Below the pieces are notes generated by a model, which did not search any database, was not told where the DNA came from, and saw nothing but the letters and a program-made list of their open reading frames with translations. A DNA stretch of 64,000 nt, from assembly GCA_963798865.1 (NCBI GenBank), contig CAWCVZ010000009.1, positions 186,001-250,000 of the forward strand, in the 5' to 3' direction. This document shows positions 29,094 through 39,400 of the stretch, piece after piece. The translations under genes were made by a program, and so were the position numbers. This stretch comes from RBG-16-34-14 sp963798865. GTDB taxonomy: Bacteria > Bacteroidota > Ignavibacteria > Ignavibacteriales > Ignavibacteriaceae. Each line of letters opens with the position of its first letter. Positions within the stretch are counted from its first letter, which is position 1.

Positions 29094-29522
29094 TTAGTTA
29101 GAAAATATTGCCGGGAAAGTTGTGTCGGCGGAACTTTCGAATGATACTCCTCTTTTAATAAAAGCCATATCAATAGCAATTTCAATTTCTCTGGAATCAA
29201 AAGGTTTTACAAGATAACCATAAGGTTCTGTTATTCTTGCTCTTTGAAGTGTTTCTCTATCATTAAAAGCAGTCAGGTATATAACGGGAATATCATAATC
29301 TGATGATATTACTTCTGCAGTTTCTATTCCATCAAGTGCACCGTCAAGGGAAATGTCCATTAAAATAAGATCCGGTTTTGCTTCCTTTACTTTTCTTATA
29401 ACTTCTTCTCCTGAACTTACAATATCAAGAACATCACAGCCTATCCTGTGAAGAATATTTTTAATATCAATCGCAATTATCTTTTCATTTTCTGCAATCA
29501 GTATTTTTGGTTTTGCATTCAT
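29094..29522 (-). CDS. Single-domain response regulator (CheY-like receiver)
   Basis: 142 residues containing one receiver domain: Asp56 in LILMDISLDG is the phosphorylation site, with Thr84 (YLTAF), Tyr103 and Lys106 (YLVKPF) as the switch residues. The N-terminal acidic pocket reads ENE (11-13) instead of the usual E/D-D. There is no output domain, only a tail of about 20 residues. Receivers with the spelling DGALDGIETA and GYLVKPF are commonly linked to PAS histidine kinases in phosphorelays. No kinase is adjacent, so its partner is unknown; the PAS kinase at 50707 is a candidate only by type. It stands alone between two untranslated stretches. Confidence 0.85.
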   Translation of the reverse strand: MNAKPKILIAENEKIIAIDIKNILHRIGCDVLDIVSSGEEVIRKVKEAKPDLILMDISLDGALDGIETAEVISSDYDIPVIYLTAFNDRETLQRARITEPYGYLVKPFDSREIEIAIDMAFIKRGVSFESSADTTFPAIFSN

Positions 29523-30129
29523 CGCTAAAAAATATTTTGTTACATATAATGTTATCAGACTGATACAATAATTTATTTTAATGTCTGACTGTTAATATGA
29601 TTAAATCATTTTATATGCCAATCAGATTAAGGTTTTTGTGGAAAAAATTTCTTGTGGCATAAAGATGGAATCTAATAAACCTTTAATTAAAAAATATTTT
29701 CCGCCTGCTATTGGGAATGTGTAAATATTCCAGCCTGTTTAAGTAATTAATACTTGATACATTTCAAGGTAATTTATTTTTTATAATAGGAAAAATTACA
29801 TGAAGGGGGTGAAGGCTGTTATAGATGTATCAATAAATAACAGCAGGGTATAGGAAGCACAAAGTTTATTTTTAAAGTAAGTCTATGGTAGGCACAATTA
29901 AATATAATATATGCGGATAACGCTTCAGTTAGCCCCCGGGGAATTAAATTCAAACCACAGTTGGAAATCTCTAACTTATCTATGGTTTATGAATCATTTC
30001 TTTTGAAAAGATAACAGAATAAAAATTATGAGTAGAAATTGAATAGACTTTTTCATATAGTTTCTTTGTTTTTTAACAAAATTTTCAGGATTAAGTCTTT
30101 TCTGATATAACTAATTAAACAAGTAATAA
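29523..30129. other. 607-bp intergenic region without a recognised gene
   Basis: I found no open frame with coding character and no RNA gene I can name. An 8-bp perfect inverted repeat (GCTGTTAT at 29815-29822, ATAACAGC at 29837-29844) could form a hairpin but has no T tract. It separates a leftward response regulator from the rightward polymerase gene, so promoters for both should lie here. Confidence 0.5.
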
Positions 30130-32454
30130 ATGTTACCCGAAACTAATAGCTCTTCCCAGTTAAATGTTTTTATTCTGAGTGATGAATGGCTGGATTCAAA
30201 TGGAAGAAACATTTTGCGGTTCTTTGGTACCTCAAAAGAGGGAACCGTTGAAATAATAATAAATAATAACAAGCCTGTATTTTTTGTAGAAAGCAGTGTA
30301 GATCTCAAAGATTTGACTGTTCCTTACAAAAGTAAAAAAGTTGGTATGAAAAATTTCGCAGGCACTCCGGTGGAAGCAGTTTATTTCAACTCTCAGAAAG
30401 ATCTTAAAACAGCAGATGCTTTTTTTAGCTCAAGAGATATTAAAACCTATGAAGCAGATATTGATCCTGCAAGAAGATATTTAATGGAGAAATCAATAAA
30501 TGCTCAGGTTAATGTTTCTGGACCTTATACGAAAAAAGAGAAACTTATATCTTTTGTTAATCCCGAAGTTAAACCTGCTGAAATATCTCCGGAATTTTCT
30601 GTCGCTTCACTGGATATTGAAACAGGTAAGAATAATTTGCTTTATTCTATAGCAGTTTACTGTAGAAAAAGTAATCAGGAGATAAAAAAAGTATTTATGC
30701 TCTCTGATAAAGAAGAGCTTTTAGGCGATTATGCTGAGTGTTATACTTCAGAAAAAAATCTGGTGCAGAATTTTATTAACTGGTTCAAAAATATTGACCC
30801 GGATATTATTATTGGATGGTATGTTATTGGTTTTGATCTTCAGTTTATTGAAAACAAATGCAGGGATCTGGAAATCCCTTTTGATATTGGGAGAGGAAAA
30901 GGAAGAGTTATAATAAGAAAAAGAAAGCAGGGTAATTGGTTTGCAAACATTCCCGGAAGAATAGTTCTGGATGGTCCTCCTGTTTTAAGGATGTCTTTTT
31001 TTTCATTTGAGGATTATAAACTTGAAACAGTTGCGCAGCAGCTTCTTGAAATAGGCAAAACAATTTCACCTGACCAAAATAAAGTTGAAGAGATAGAAAG
31101 ATTGTTTAAGGAGGATAAACTAAAACTTGCTGAATATAATCTTCAGGATACAATTCTTGTTTATGAAATTTTTAAGAAAGCGGGATTAATAGAGCTTTCA
31201 GTAAAGAGAGCTCAATTGTCCGGTATGTTATTAGACAGGCTTGGTATGATGTCTGCGGCTTTTGATCATTTTCTTTTACCAAAAATTCATGAAAAAAAAA
31301 TTGTTGCTCCAAATATTCGGGATATTTCTTTAACTGAACATTCAGCCGGCGGATATGTCCTTGATCCAAAACCGGGAATTTATGATAATGTTGTTGTATT
31401 GGATTTTAAAAGTCTCTATCCATCAATCATTCAAACTTTCAAAATAGATCCATATTCCCGATTAATGGCTGAGGTAAATCCTTTAGTAACTCCGGGCGGT
31501 TATAGTTTTTCTTCTACAGAACATTTCCTGCCGGATTTTATAAATCAATTAATGAAGCAAAGAGCAGAGGCTGTAAAAAAAGGAATTAAATCACTTTCAC
31601 AGGCTATTAAAATCCTGATGAATAGTTTTTACGGGGTAATGGGTTCAACAGGATGCAGATTTTATCACCCTAATCTTCCTTCAGCAATTACGTCAACCGG
31701 GCAGTGGCTTCTGCTTCAAAGCAAAAAGTATCTGGAATCAAAAAATTATGAAGTTGTTTATGGCGATACAGATTCTTTATTTATCGGGGTGAAAACAGGC
31801 AAGGATGAAAATATTTTTGATGGTGAAAAACTTGCTGAAGAACTTAATTATTATTGGAAGAAAAGATTAAAGGATGAATTTGGAGTTGAATCATATTTAG
31901 AGCTGGAATTTGAAAAGTATTATAGAAAGTTTATTATAACTCCAATGAGAGGTGCAGAAGCAGGTGCCAAAAAAAGATATGCCGGTCTTGTTAAAGAGAA
32001 TGGAAACGAAAAACTCGAGTTTATAGGAATGGAGTTTGTAAGGTCAGATTGGACACGCCTTTCAAAAGAATTCCAGGTTGAACTTTATAAGAAAGTCCTT
32101 TATAACGAAGAGATTCAGAACTGGATGAATGATTTTGTAAACAAGGTTTATAACGGGAAATTTGATGATAAACTTATTTACAAAAAGAGATTAAGAAAAG
32201 ATATTGATGATTATATAAAAAATGTCCCTCCCCAGGTGCGTGCGGCAAGAATGTTAAGCGAGGCTGGTGGCACAATCTATTATGTAATAACAAAAAAAGG
32301 ACCGGTTCCGGTCGAGTTAAATCCTAAGGATATTGATTATCAGCATTATATTGATAAGCAGCTAAAGCCAATTGCAGATTCAATTCTTTCTTTGCTCAAT
32401 CTTTCTTTTGATTCAATAGTAAAAAGCGGGCAGTTAAATTTCTTTAATGAATAA
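30130..32454 (+). CDS. polB: Family B DNA polymerase (Pol II-like)
   Basis: 774 residues, close to the 783 of the E. coli Pol II family. The 3'-5' exonuclease motifs are Exo I Asp162/Glu164 in LDIETG, Exo II GWYVIGFDL with Asp236, and Exo III Tyr336-Asp340 in YNLQD. The polymerase motifs are A (DFKSLYPSI, Asp425), B (KILMNSFYGVMG) and C (YGDTDS, Asp546/Asp548), followed by KKRYAG. It is expected to be a proofreading polymerase used in DNA repair or translesion restart. One oddity: the Asn usually found five residues before the Exo II Asp is replaced by Tyr231. An M64 peptidase gene follows after 24 bp and may be co-transcribed. Confidence 0.92.
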   Translation: MLPETNSSSQLNVFILSDEWLDSNGRNILRFFGTSKEGTVEIIINNNKPVFFVESSVDLKDLTVPYKSKKVGMKNFAGTPVEAVYFNSQKDLKTADAFFSSRDIKTYEADIDPARRYLMEKSINAQVNVSGPYTKKEKLISFVNPEVKPAEISPEFSVASLDIETGKNNLLYSIAVYCRKSNQEIKKVFMLSDKEELLGDYAECYTSEKNLVQNFINWFKNIDPDIIIGWYVIGFDLQFIENKCRDLEIPFDIGRGKGRVIIRKRKQGNWFANIPGRIVLDGPPVLRMSFFSFEDYKLETVAQQLLEIGKTISPDQNKVEEIERLFKEDKLKLAEYNLQDTILVYEIFKKAGLIELSVKRAQLSGMLLDRLGMMSAAFDHFLLPKIHEKKIVAPNIRDISLTEHSAGGYVLDPKPGIYDNVVVLDFKSLYPSIIQTFKIDPYSRLMAEVNPLVTPGGYSFSSTEHFLPDFINQLMKQRAEAVKKGIKSLSQAIKILMNSFYGVMGSTGCRFYHPNLPSAITSTGQWLLLQSKKYLESKNYEVVYGDTDSLFIGVKTGKDENIFDGEKLAEELNYYWKKRLKDEFGVESYLELEFEKYYRKFIITPMRGAEAGAKKRYAGLVKENGNEKLEFIGMEFVRSDWTRLSKEFQVELYKKVLYNEEIQNWMNDFVNKVYNGKFDDKLIYKKRLRKDIDDYIKNVPPQVRAARMLSEAGGTIYYVITKKGPVPVELNPKDIDYQHYIDKQLKPIADSILSLLNLSFDSIVKSGQLNFFNE

Positions 32455-32478
32455 TTTTAACTATAAAGAGGTATAAAA

Positions 32479-33948
32479 ATGAAGATTATTTTCAGTTTAT
32501 TGGTCCTATCTTTTTTTCTGGAGAAAATTTATGCTATGGAAATGAAGTTTGAAGATTATTTTCTTGATGAAACAATGAGAATAGATTATCACCATATGGG
32601 TGATTCTAAATTTGAAATGATAAGCATTGATAAAATTTACCGTTATGGCATATGGGCAGGAAGCATTAACAATTTAGTTGATTATCTGAACAATGGAAAA
32701 TACTATGTAAAGATTTATGATGTTTCATCAGGAAAATTAATTTATTCAAAAGGATTTGATTCTTATTTTGGAGAATATCAAACAAGTGAAGATGCATTAA
32801 ATGGAATAAAAAAAACTTATCATGAGTCTGCTCTGATTCCATACCCCAAAAATAAAATAAGGTTCTCAATTGATAGAAGAGATAAAGAAAATAATTTAGT
32901 AGAATTATTCAGCGAAGAAATAAATCCGGATAATCAATATATAGTTAAAGATAAAATTGGTGATAGTTCTATTAAAATATTTAAAGCAGAAAATAATGGT
33001 AATCCGCATACCAAAATTGATATTGCTGTTTTAGGTGACGGTTATACTAAAAATGAAATTGAAAAATTTAAAAAAAATTTTGAAAGACTAACTAAAACTT
33101 TATTTGAAATTGAACCATATAAATCTCATCAAGATAAATTTAATTTTTACGGTGTTCTTAAACCATCAGAAGAAAGCGGCTCAGATGAACCTGGGGCAAA
33201 CATTTTTAAAAACACTGCATTGGGAACAACCTTTTATTCACTTGGTTCGGAAAGATATCTATTAACTGAGGATAATAAAACGCTGAGAGATGTCGCGTCA
33301 AATGTTCCTTACGATGCTATTGTTATACTTGTAAATCATAGTCGTTATGGCGGGGGAGGGATCTATAATTTATATTGTACATTAGCCGCAGATAATCAAT
33401 GGTTTGAATATCTCTTCCTTCACGAGTTCGGACACTCATTTGCCGGGTTAGCAGATGAATATTACACTTCCGATGTTGCATATAACGAATTTTATAAAAT
33501 TGATGTCGAGCCTGTTGAACCCAATCTTACGGCTTTAATAAATCCCAATGATTTTAAATGGAAGAAATTTGTTAGTGAAGGAGTAGAAATTCCTACTTTG
33601 TGGGAAAAAACTCAGTTTGATAGTATGGATTTAAAATGGCAGGAAGAAAGAAGATATTTAAATGAAAAAATAGCTGAATTAAAAAGAAATAAATCCTCAA
33701 ATGACGAAATTAACAAAGCACAGGAAGATTATAATAGAAAAGATAAAGAACATTCAGAAAAAGTTTCGAATTTTTTAAATAATAGTAAATTTTTTGGCAA
33801 AATCGGAGCTTTTGAAGGTGCCGGTTACCTTTCTAAAGGATTATATAGACCCATGATTGATTGTATTATGTTTTCTAAAGGTAAAAAACCATATTGCAAA
33901 ATCTGCCAAAACGCAGTCTTAAATGTAATAAACCTATATTCCGAGTGA
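32479..33948 (+). CDS. Secreted M64-family (IgA peptidase-like) zinc metallopeptidase
   Basis: The signature HEFGHSFAGLADEYY at residues 315-329 gives the zinc ligands His315 and His319, catalytic Glu316 and the downstream Asp/Glu typical of peptidase family M64. The conserved IAVLGDGYT and GGGGIYNLY stretches precede it. A signal peptide (MKIIFSLLVLSFFLEKIYA) and an M64 N-terminal domain come first; a lysine- and glutamate-rich probable coiled coil sits at about residues 390-430. It is 489 residues and lacks a YPNPFNP sorting domain, so it is probably periplasmic or exported by another route. A ribosome-binding site AAGAGG lies before ATG, and the gene starts 24 bp after polB. Confidence 0.88.
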   Translation: MKIIFSLLVLSFFLEKIYAMEMKFEDYFLDETMRIDYHHMGDSKFEMISIDKIYRYGIWAGSINNLVDYLNNGKYYVKIYDVSSGKLIYSKGFDSYFGEYQTSEDALNGIKKTYHESALIPYPKNKIRFSIDRRDKENNLVELFSEEINPDNQYIVKDKIGDSSIKIFKAENNGNPHTKIDIAVLGDGYTKNEIEKFKKNFERLTKTLFEIEPYKSHQDKFNFYGVLKPSEESGSDEPGANIFKNTALGTTFYSLGSERYLLTEDNKTLRDVASNVPYDAIVILVNHSRYGGGGIYNLYCTLAADNQWFEYLFLHEFGHSFAGLADEYYTSDVAYNEFYKIDVEPVEPNLTALINPNDFKWKKFVSEGVEIPTLWEKTQFDSMDLKWQEERRYLNEKIAELKRNKSSNDEINKAQEDYNRKDKEHSEKVSNFLNNSKFFGKIGAFEGAGYLSKGLYRPMIDCIMFSKGKKPYCKICQNAVLNVINLYSE

Positions 33949-34166
33949 TTTATTTCACAGAATAAATTATTCTATATCAAAATATTATAAAAAGTAAATT
34001 TTTTATTAGAACTTTATACAGTTTTGGGCATCTAACACCTGTAAGACTTGAATGTAGACGTTTTTTTAGCTTAACTATTTGAAGAAAATGTTGTATATTA
34101 AAAGTCAGCTTTTTTGAATGAAAATTAAATCAAATCAATAAATACCACCAATTAAAATAATAAATC

Positions 34167-34171
34167 AGGAG
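34167..34171 (+). promoter_or_regulatory. Ribosome-binding site deciding a TTG start
   Basis: AGGAG lies 9 nt before TTG 34181. An in-frame TGA at 34172-34174 excludes any earlier start, so the sigma-factor gene must begin at TTG. Confidence 0.75.
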
Positions 34172-34180
34172 TGATATAAA

Positions 34181-35041
34181 TTGAAAATAACAAAGCAGTT
34201 CACAAGCCGGGAAAGTAAATCTTTAGATAAGTATTTGCAGGAAATTGGAAAGGTAGATCTGTTAACACCTGATCAGGAAATTGAACTAGCAATCAGGATT
34301 AAAAAAGGGGACCAGACGGCTCTTGAAACTTTGACTAAAGCAAATCTTAGATTTGTTGTTAGCGTTGCAAAACAATTTCAGAATCAGGGATTGTCTTTAG
34401 GTGATCTTATTAATGAAGGAAATCTTGGATTAATTAAAGCTGCAAAAAGATTCGATGAAACCAGAGGATTTAAATTTATTTCATATGCTGTTTGGTGGAT
34501 CAGACAATCTATTATGCAAGCAATTGCAGAACAGTCAAGAATGGTTCGCTTACCTTTAAACAGAGTGGGCGAATTGAATAAAATTGGAAAGGCCTACAGC
34601 AAGCTTGAGCAGGAATATGAAAGAAAACCAAATGCTCAGGAGTTAGCGCAGGAACTGGATATGGATGTTGAAGATGTTGCAAATTCTCTTCAGCTTTATG
34701 GAAGACATATTTCAGTTGATGCTCCATTCCAGAATGGTGATGATAACAAAAATAATTTACTTGATGTTATGGTTAATGATGAACAGCCGGCTCCTGATGT
34801 AACTTTAATGGGTGAATCATTAAAGAATGAAGTTCAGAATGTTCTTTCAACTCTTTCTGAAAAAGAAGCCGATGTTTTAAGATTATATTTTGGTATTAAT
34901 AGTGAAAGATCTGCAACCCTTGAAGAGATTGGTGAGAAGTTCAATCTTACCCGCGAAAGAGTTAGGCAAATTAAAGAAAAAGCTATAAGAACTCTGAGAC
35001 ATGCTCCAAGAACAAAAAATCTTAAAGCTTATCTGGGGTAA
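34181..35041 (+). CDS. rpoD: Primary RNA polymerase sigma factor (sigma-70, Bacteroidota type)
   Basis: The protein has sigma regions 1.2 (SLDKYLQEIGK), 2 (ANLRFVVSVAKQFQNQG, GDLINEGNLGLIKAAKRFD, FISYAVWWIRQSIMQAIAEQ), 3 (RLPLNRVGELNKIGKAYSKL) and 4 (EEIGEKFNLTRERVRQIKEK). At 286 residues it lacks the long acidic insert of proteobacterial RpoD, the usual form in Bacteroidota and relatives, where this is the housekeeping factor that reads TTG/TAnnTTTG-type promoters. It starts at TTG 34181 with an AGGAG site. A strong terminator follows, so it is a single-gene unit. The call as primary rather than alternative factor rests on full region 2 and 4 conservation and on length. Confidence 0.92.
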   Translation: MKITKQFTSRESKSLDKYLQEIGKVDLLTPDQEIELAIRIKKGDQTALETLTKANLRFVVSVAKQFQNQGLSLGDLINEGNLGLIKAAKRFDETRGFKFISYAVWWIRQSIMQAIAEQSRMVRLPLNRVGELNKIGKAYSKLEQEYERKPNAQELAQELDMDVEDVANSLQLYGRHISVDAPFQNGDDNKNNLLDVMVNDEQPAPDVTLMGESLKNEVQNVLSTLSEKEADVLRLYFGINSERSATLEEIGEKFNLTRERVRQIKEKAIRTLRHAPRTKNLKAYLG

Positions 35042-35062
35042 TAGCTTTCTTAATAAAAAATT

Positions 35063-35099
35063 AAGACGTTCTATTGTTAAAAATAGAACGTCTTTTTTA
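35063..35099 (+). terminator. Strong Rho-independent terminator after rpoD
   Basis: Perfect 12-bp stem (AAGACGTTCTAT, 35063-35074, with ATAGAACGTCTT, 35083-35094) and a T run beginning inside the stem end. It lies 21 bp past the stop codon. Confidence 0.9.
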
Positions 35100-35170
35100 T
35101 TTTAAACATATTAAATTTATTTTCTCATTCACCCGGTAAACCGTCTTCTTTTAGAGGCGGGAAAAAGTTC

Positions 35171-35308
35171 GCCTTCTCTTCACTAACCGGACTAATCCAC
35201 TTCTTAAACCGGGGTGAAGAGGACGTTAAATCTAACTCAACCCCAATCCTCTTTCCCTTTCTTACGCGGGCAGTTATACTCAGAAAAGAGGAAGAGGGAT
35301 TGAGTTAG
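35171..35308. repeat. Intergenic segment with two nested or adjacent inverted repeats
   Basis: Two pairs of arms are visible: CTTCTCTTCAC (35173-35183) with GTGAAGAGGAC (35214-35224), and CTAACTCAA...CCTCTTTCC (35232-35257) with GAAGAGGGATTGAGTTAG (35291-35308). The segment is richer in GC than its surroundings and contains no open frame. It could be a decayed miniature mobile element or a structured extragenic repeat. Confidence 0.5.
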
Positions 35309-35331
35309 CAACATTTAAGGAGAGTATGCTT

Positions 35332-35592
35332 TCAATTCTTTTTTGGAGAATTATAAACGATCTTTCTTATGGTATCAAATTGCAAATAAGGATATAACTC
35401 TCTTAAAGCATCAATTGCATCTCCTGCACTCATCTTACTTGCTCTCATAAGCCGGAACTTCTTCCGAATTTCTCTATCCCTAACAGATGTTTCGTTTATA
35501 AGCCCGCGGCTCATCAATGCTTCGTAAATTTCATTGCTGATGAGATCAGCAAGAGGGTTATTATACTGTTCATTTATATTTATATTCTCCAT
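35332..35592 (-). CDS. Small hypothetical protein
   Basis: 86 residues, basic in the middle (REIRKKFRLMRASK), with no signal peptide or membrane helix. The ATG at 35592 is preceded by AGGAGG, an unusually strong ribosome-binding site for this genome, which supports real translation. The text SAGDAIDALRELYPYLQFDTIRKIVY suggests a helical bundle of DNA-binding or adaptor type, but I do not recognise a family. It lies between the rpoD terminator and the NarL-type regulator, on the strand opposite rpoD. Confidence 0.7.
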   Translation of the reverse strand: MENININEQYNNPLADLISNEIYEALMSRGLINETSVRDREIRKKFRLMRASKMSAGDAIDALRELYPYLQFDTIRKIVYNSPKKN

Positions 35593-35759
35593 TGTTTTCC
35601 TCCTGAAAGAATGATTTATGCACCTTTATTTCTCTGATTATTAATTAAGAATTTAAGATTTGGTTAACAACAGCATAAATATGCAGTTCTTTTAGAATGA
35701 GGATGAGGAAGTATTAACTATACCGCACATTTATGCAGTTTAATAGTTAAAAAATAAAT

Positions 35760-36398
35760 TTAGATGAGACCTTTTCTTATAGCTTTTGCTACAGCTTCTG
35801 ATTGTGAATGCACGTGAAGTTTTTTATAAATATTTCTAATGTGATGGCGGACCGTATCAACACTTATAAAAATTTTATCAGCGATTTCCTGATAATTGTA
35901 TCCGTCTGCCAGATGATTAATTACTTCTTTCTCACGTGGTGAAAGCTCATATTCGATTCCGTTGCCGTTGCCATTTTTCTTTTGGTGGAAAACAGAAATA
36001 ATTTGTCTGGCAATATTTGAACTCATTGGAGAACCGCCTTCATAAATGTCCTTAATTGCCTCAAGCAGCCGGCTTGGAGGTGTTTTCTTAACAAGGTAAC
36101 CACAAGCCCCGGCACATAATGCTTCGAATACCACATTACTTTCTTCATAAATTGTGAGCATCAGAATATTTAAAGCGGGATTAATTTTCCTGGCTTTTTT
36201 AACACCTTCAATACCACTGATCCCAGGAAGACCTATATCCATAAGAACGACATCAATATTTGATTTTGAAACTTTGCTGAGGAATTTTTCACAATCTGGA
36301 TATGAACCTACACAATCATAACCGGGCGTTCCGGTTATTAAGGCAGCCAGTCCTTCCCGGATTGTTTTATTGTCTTCAACTATTGCTACATTTATCAT
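35760..36398 (-). CDS. NarL/LuxR-family response regulator
   Basis: The receiver domain (1-125) has the acidic pair Glu8-Asp9, phosphoacceptor Asp54 in VVLMDIGLPG, and the switch region MLTIYEES...GACGYLVKKTPP. A flexible NGNGNG linker leads to a LuxR-type HTH at about 148-205 (LSPREKEVINHLADGYNYQEIADKIFISVDTVRHH, written here in parts: LSPREKEVI and DTVRHHIRNIYKKL). Phosphorylation is expected to come from the histidine kinase encoded 68 bp upstream on the same strand, which has the HisKA_3 type of dimerisation domain that always pairs with NarL-type regulators. It would activate or repress target promoters, possibly its own neighbourhood. 212 residues is the normal length. Confidence 0.92.
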   Translation of the reverse strand: MINVAIVEDNKTIREGLAALITGTPGYDCVGSYPDCEKFLSKVSKSNIDVVLMDIGLPGISGIEGVKKARKINPALNILMLTIYEESNVVFEALCAGACGYLVKKTPPSRLLEAIKDIYEGGSPMSSNIARQIISVFHQKKNGNGNGIEYELSPREKEVINHLADGYNYQEIADKIFISVDTVRHHIRNIYKKLHVHSQSEAVAKAIRKGLI

Positions 36399-36466
36399 AA
36401 GAAATTATAAGCAAACATTTAATAATAATTTATCATTTTATTAAGCTAAAGGAATTTAAATTTGCA

Positions 36467-39400
36467 CTACTCTATTGTTACATTAAAAAATCTTTTTAAA
36501 TAATAAGAAATTTTATTTACTCCGTTTAATTTTCCAACAAAAGTAATTGTAGTGCCGATATCCTGAGAAGATCTCCATTTTAATTTTCCTCCGATGAGAT
36601 TAGCTCTACCTTCCATATTTTTTAAACCATTTCCTATTTCCTTATTAGCTCCATTTAACCCTGTTCCATTATCCTTTAGCACCATTTCAAGAACATCTCC
36701 TCTTAAATTAACTTCCAAGAAAATGTTGCTGCAATGACTATGCTTCAGAGAATTGTTTATTCCTTCCTTAAATATTAAGTAAAGATTTTGCCTGTAATCC
36801 ATTGGCAATTTTACATTTTCAAGTTTATCAAGATTAGTAGTTTTCAGAGATATGTTCATAAACGTAAGTATCTCACTGTAAGAATCTTTAAGCCTTATAA
36901 TAAGATCATGAAGGGAATCTCTCCGCGGATTTACAACCCAAACTATATCGCTCATATTATCAACTAACTGGCGTGCAGTCTCGCTGATAGATTTTAAATT
37001 TTGAGATGTTTGGCTGGAGCCATTATTTAATTGTCTCGATGTTAGTTCACTTAAGATTGAAATTTCAGTTAGACCCGAGCCAATATTATCATGAAGATCC
37101 GCAGCAAGTTTAGTCTTCAGTTTTTCAATTGTAAGCAGATTTCTGATTCTTACGGTACTTACTAAATAAATAGAAAAAAGTAAAAAAACTATGCTGGCAG
37201 AAATAAACCACCATGTTTCCCAGACAGGGGGAAGAATTGTTAACTTAATACTTGCCCCATCATAGTTCCATATTCCATCGCTATTTGAGCCAATAACTTT
37301 AAATACATATTTTCCGGGCGATAGATTTGTGTAAATCGCAATTCGCTGTTTTGAGTCAGTATATCTCCAATCTTCATCAAAACCCTCAAGCTTATATGCA
37401 TACCGGCAATCTTCCGGGTTTGAATAATCCAGTGCAGCAAATTCAAATGAAAAGAAATTTTCTGTGTGGGATAATTCAATTCTATCCCGTTCACCTTTCC
37501 AAGTATTATTTAAAACTTTGAATGAACTTATTACAATATCTGGTATATAAGAAACATTATTCAAGCTATCCGGATAAAAACTGTTAATACCATTTATCCC
37601 ACCGAAATAAATTTCTCCATCCCTGGCCTTATAATAAGCCCCTCCGCTGAACTCCAGACTTTGTACTCCATCCGATAAGTCATACTGTGTGAATTGCTGA
37701 TCGTCTCTTGAATATTTGAATATTCCATTGTTAGTGCTCATCCACAAGTTTTTATGACGGTCTTCTATTATGCCATAAACAACATAGCTTGTTAACCCCT
37801 CCTTTTCTCCGTAACGTGTAAATCTATTAAGTTCTTTATTATATTTATTCAAACCTCCGCCAAAAGTTCCAAGCCATAGAACATCTTCGCTATCTTCAAA
37901 AATGCAAACCACCCGGTTATCACTAATACTGAAAGGGTCATTAGAAACATTTTTGAAGTTTTTAAATTTTTCAGTTTTCCTGTCAAATTTATTAAGACCT
38001 CCACCAAAAGTCCCGATCCATAGGGTGCCCTGTTTCCCTTCAAAGATTGTGTAAACTCTGTTATCGCTTATTGTTGAATTGTCATTCGGATCATGACTAT
38101 ATCTTTTATATCTGATTCCATTTCTTTCTCCAAAAATTAATTTTGTTAAACCTCCGCCATAAGTAGCAATCCAGAATGTAGAATCATTTTCTATATGTAT
38201 ATTCAATATCTGATCGGAACCCAGCGCCTGATCATCTAAGCCCATCTCTTTAAAATTTACAAAATCGCCCGTTTTCCTGTTATACATACTTAATCCACCT
38301 TCAAAGCAGCCAACCCATAAATTATTATGATTATCTACTGCTAATGAACGAATGTGATTATCCGGAAGGCTGCCCGGATTATTTGGATTATGTTTAAAAA
38401 CAGTAACCTTTTTTTTCTGTTTATCCATTTTATTTAAACCACCTCTGTATGTTCCAAGCCATATGTATCCATCATTATCCTGAGTAATTGACCAGACTAC
38501 ATTATCCGAAAGACTGTTTGGTTCACCGGGGTTATATGTAATATGGTTGAATTTTTTCTTATTAATTTGAAGTTCACATATTCCTCTGCCAAGAGATGTT
38601 CCAATCCATAGAATTCCTGATTTATCTTTCTCAATGGCAATAATATCGTTATCCGGAAGGGAATTATTATCCAGCGGATTATGTTTAAAATTAAGAATTG
38701 AATTTGACTCCGGGTTAAATTTAATAAGTCCTTCCCCTAAAGTTCCGAGCCAAATATCTCCTTCATTACTTTCAACAATAGACATAATTGTTTTATAATG
38801 TAATTTTACCTGGCTTTGGTCAGAATTATACTGTTTGAAATACGCTTCTTCAACCGGAACGAACTTTTGAGAATTATCTAGTTTATTAAGTCCGCCATTA
38901 TAAGTCCCTATCCAAAGATTGCTTTGGCTGTCTTCAAAGATCGAGACAATATCATTATTGCTTAAACTGTTGTTATTATTTTTTGACTTATAATGGATGA
39001 ATTTATAAGAATAATTTTGGTTTCTATCCTGAATTTTTATAACTCTGTTTAACCCTCCTCCAAAGGTACCAATCCATATTGCAGATTTTTTATCAACTAA
39101 AACTTTTGTAATCCGGTTAAAGCTTAAACTGTTTGGATCATTTGACCTTAAGGAGAAGTGTTCAAACTTTTTATTTTTTTTATCAAACCTGTAAAGACCA
39201 TTTCCCCAGGTGCCTATCCAGATATTATCATTATTATCTTCACTAATTGATGTAATTGAATTATTGCTATTCCTGACAAAGGAAATAGGATAAGAGGTAT
39301 ATAATTCATTTTGCTTATCAGCATCAGAGCTGCTATCCGGATAAAAAGATTCAAATGTTTCTGTTCTTCTGTTGAACTTATTAATTACCCCCTTCAGAGT

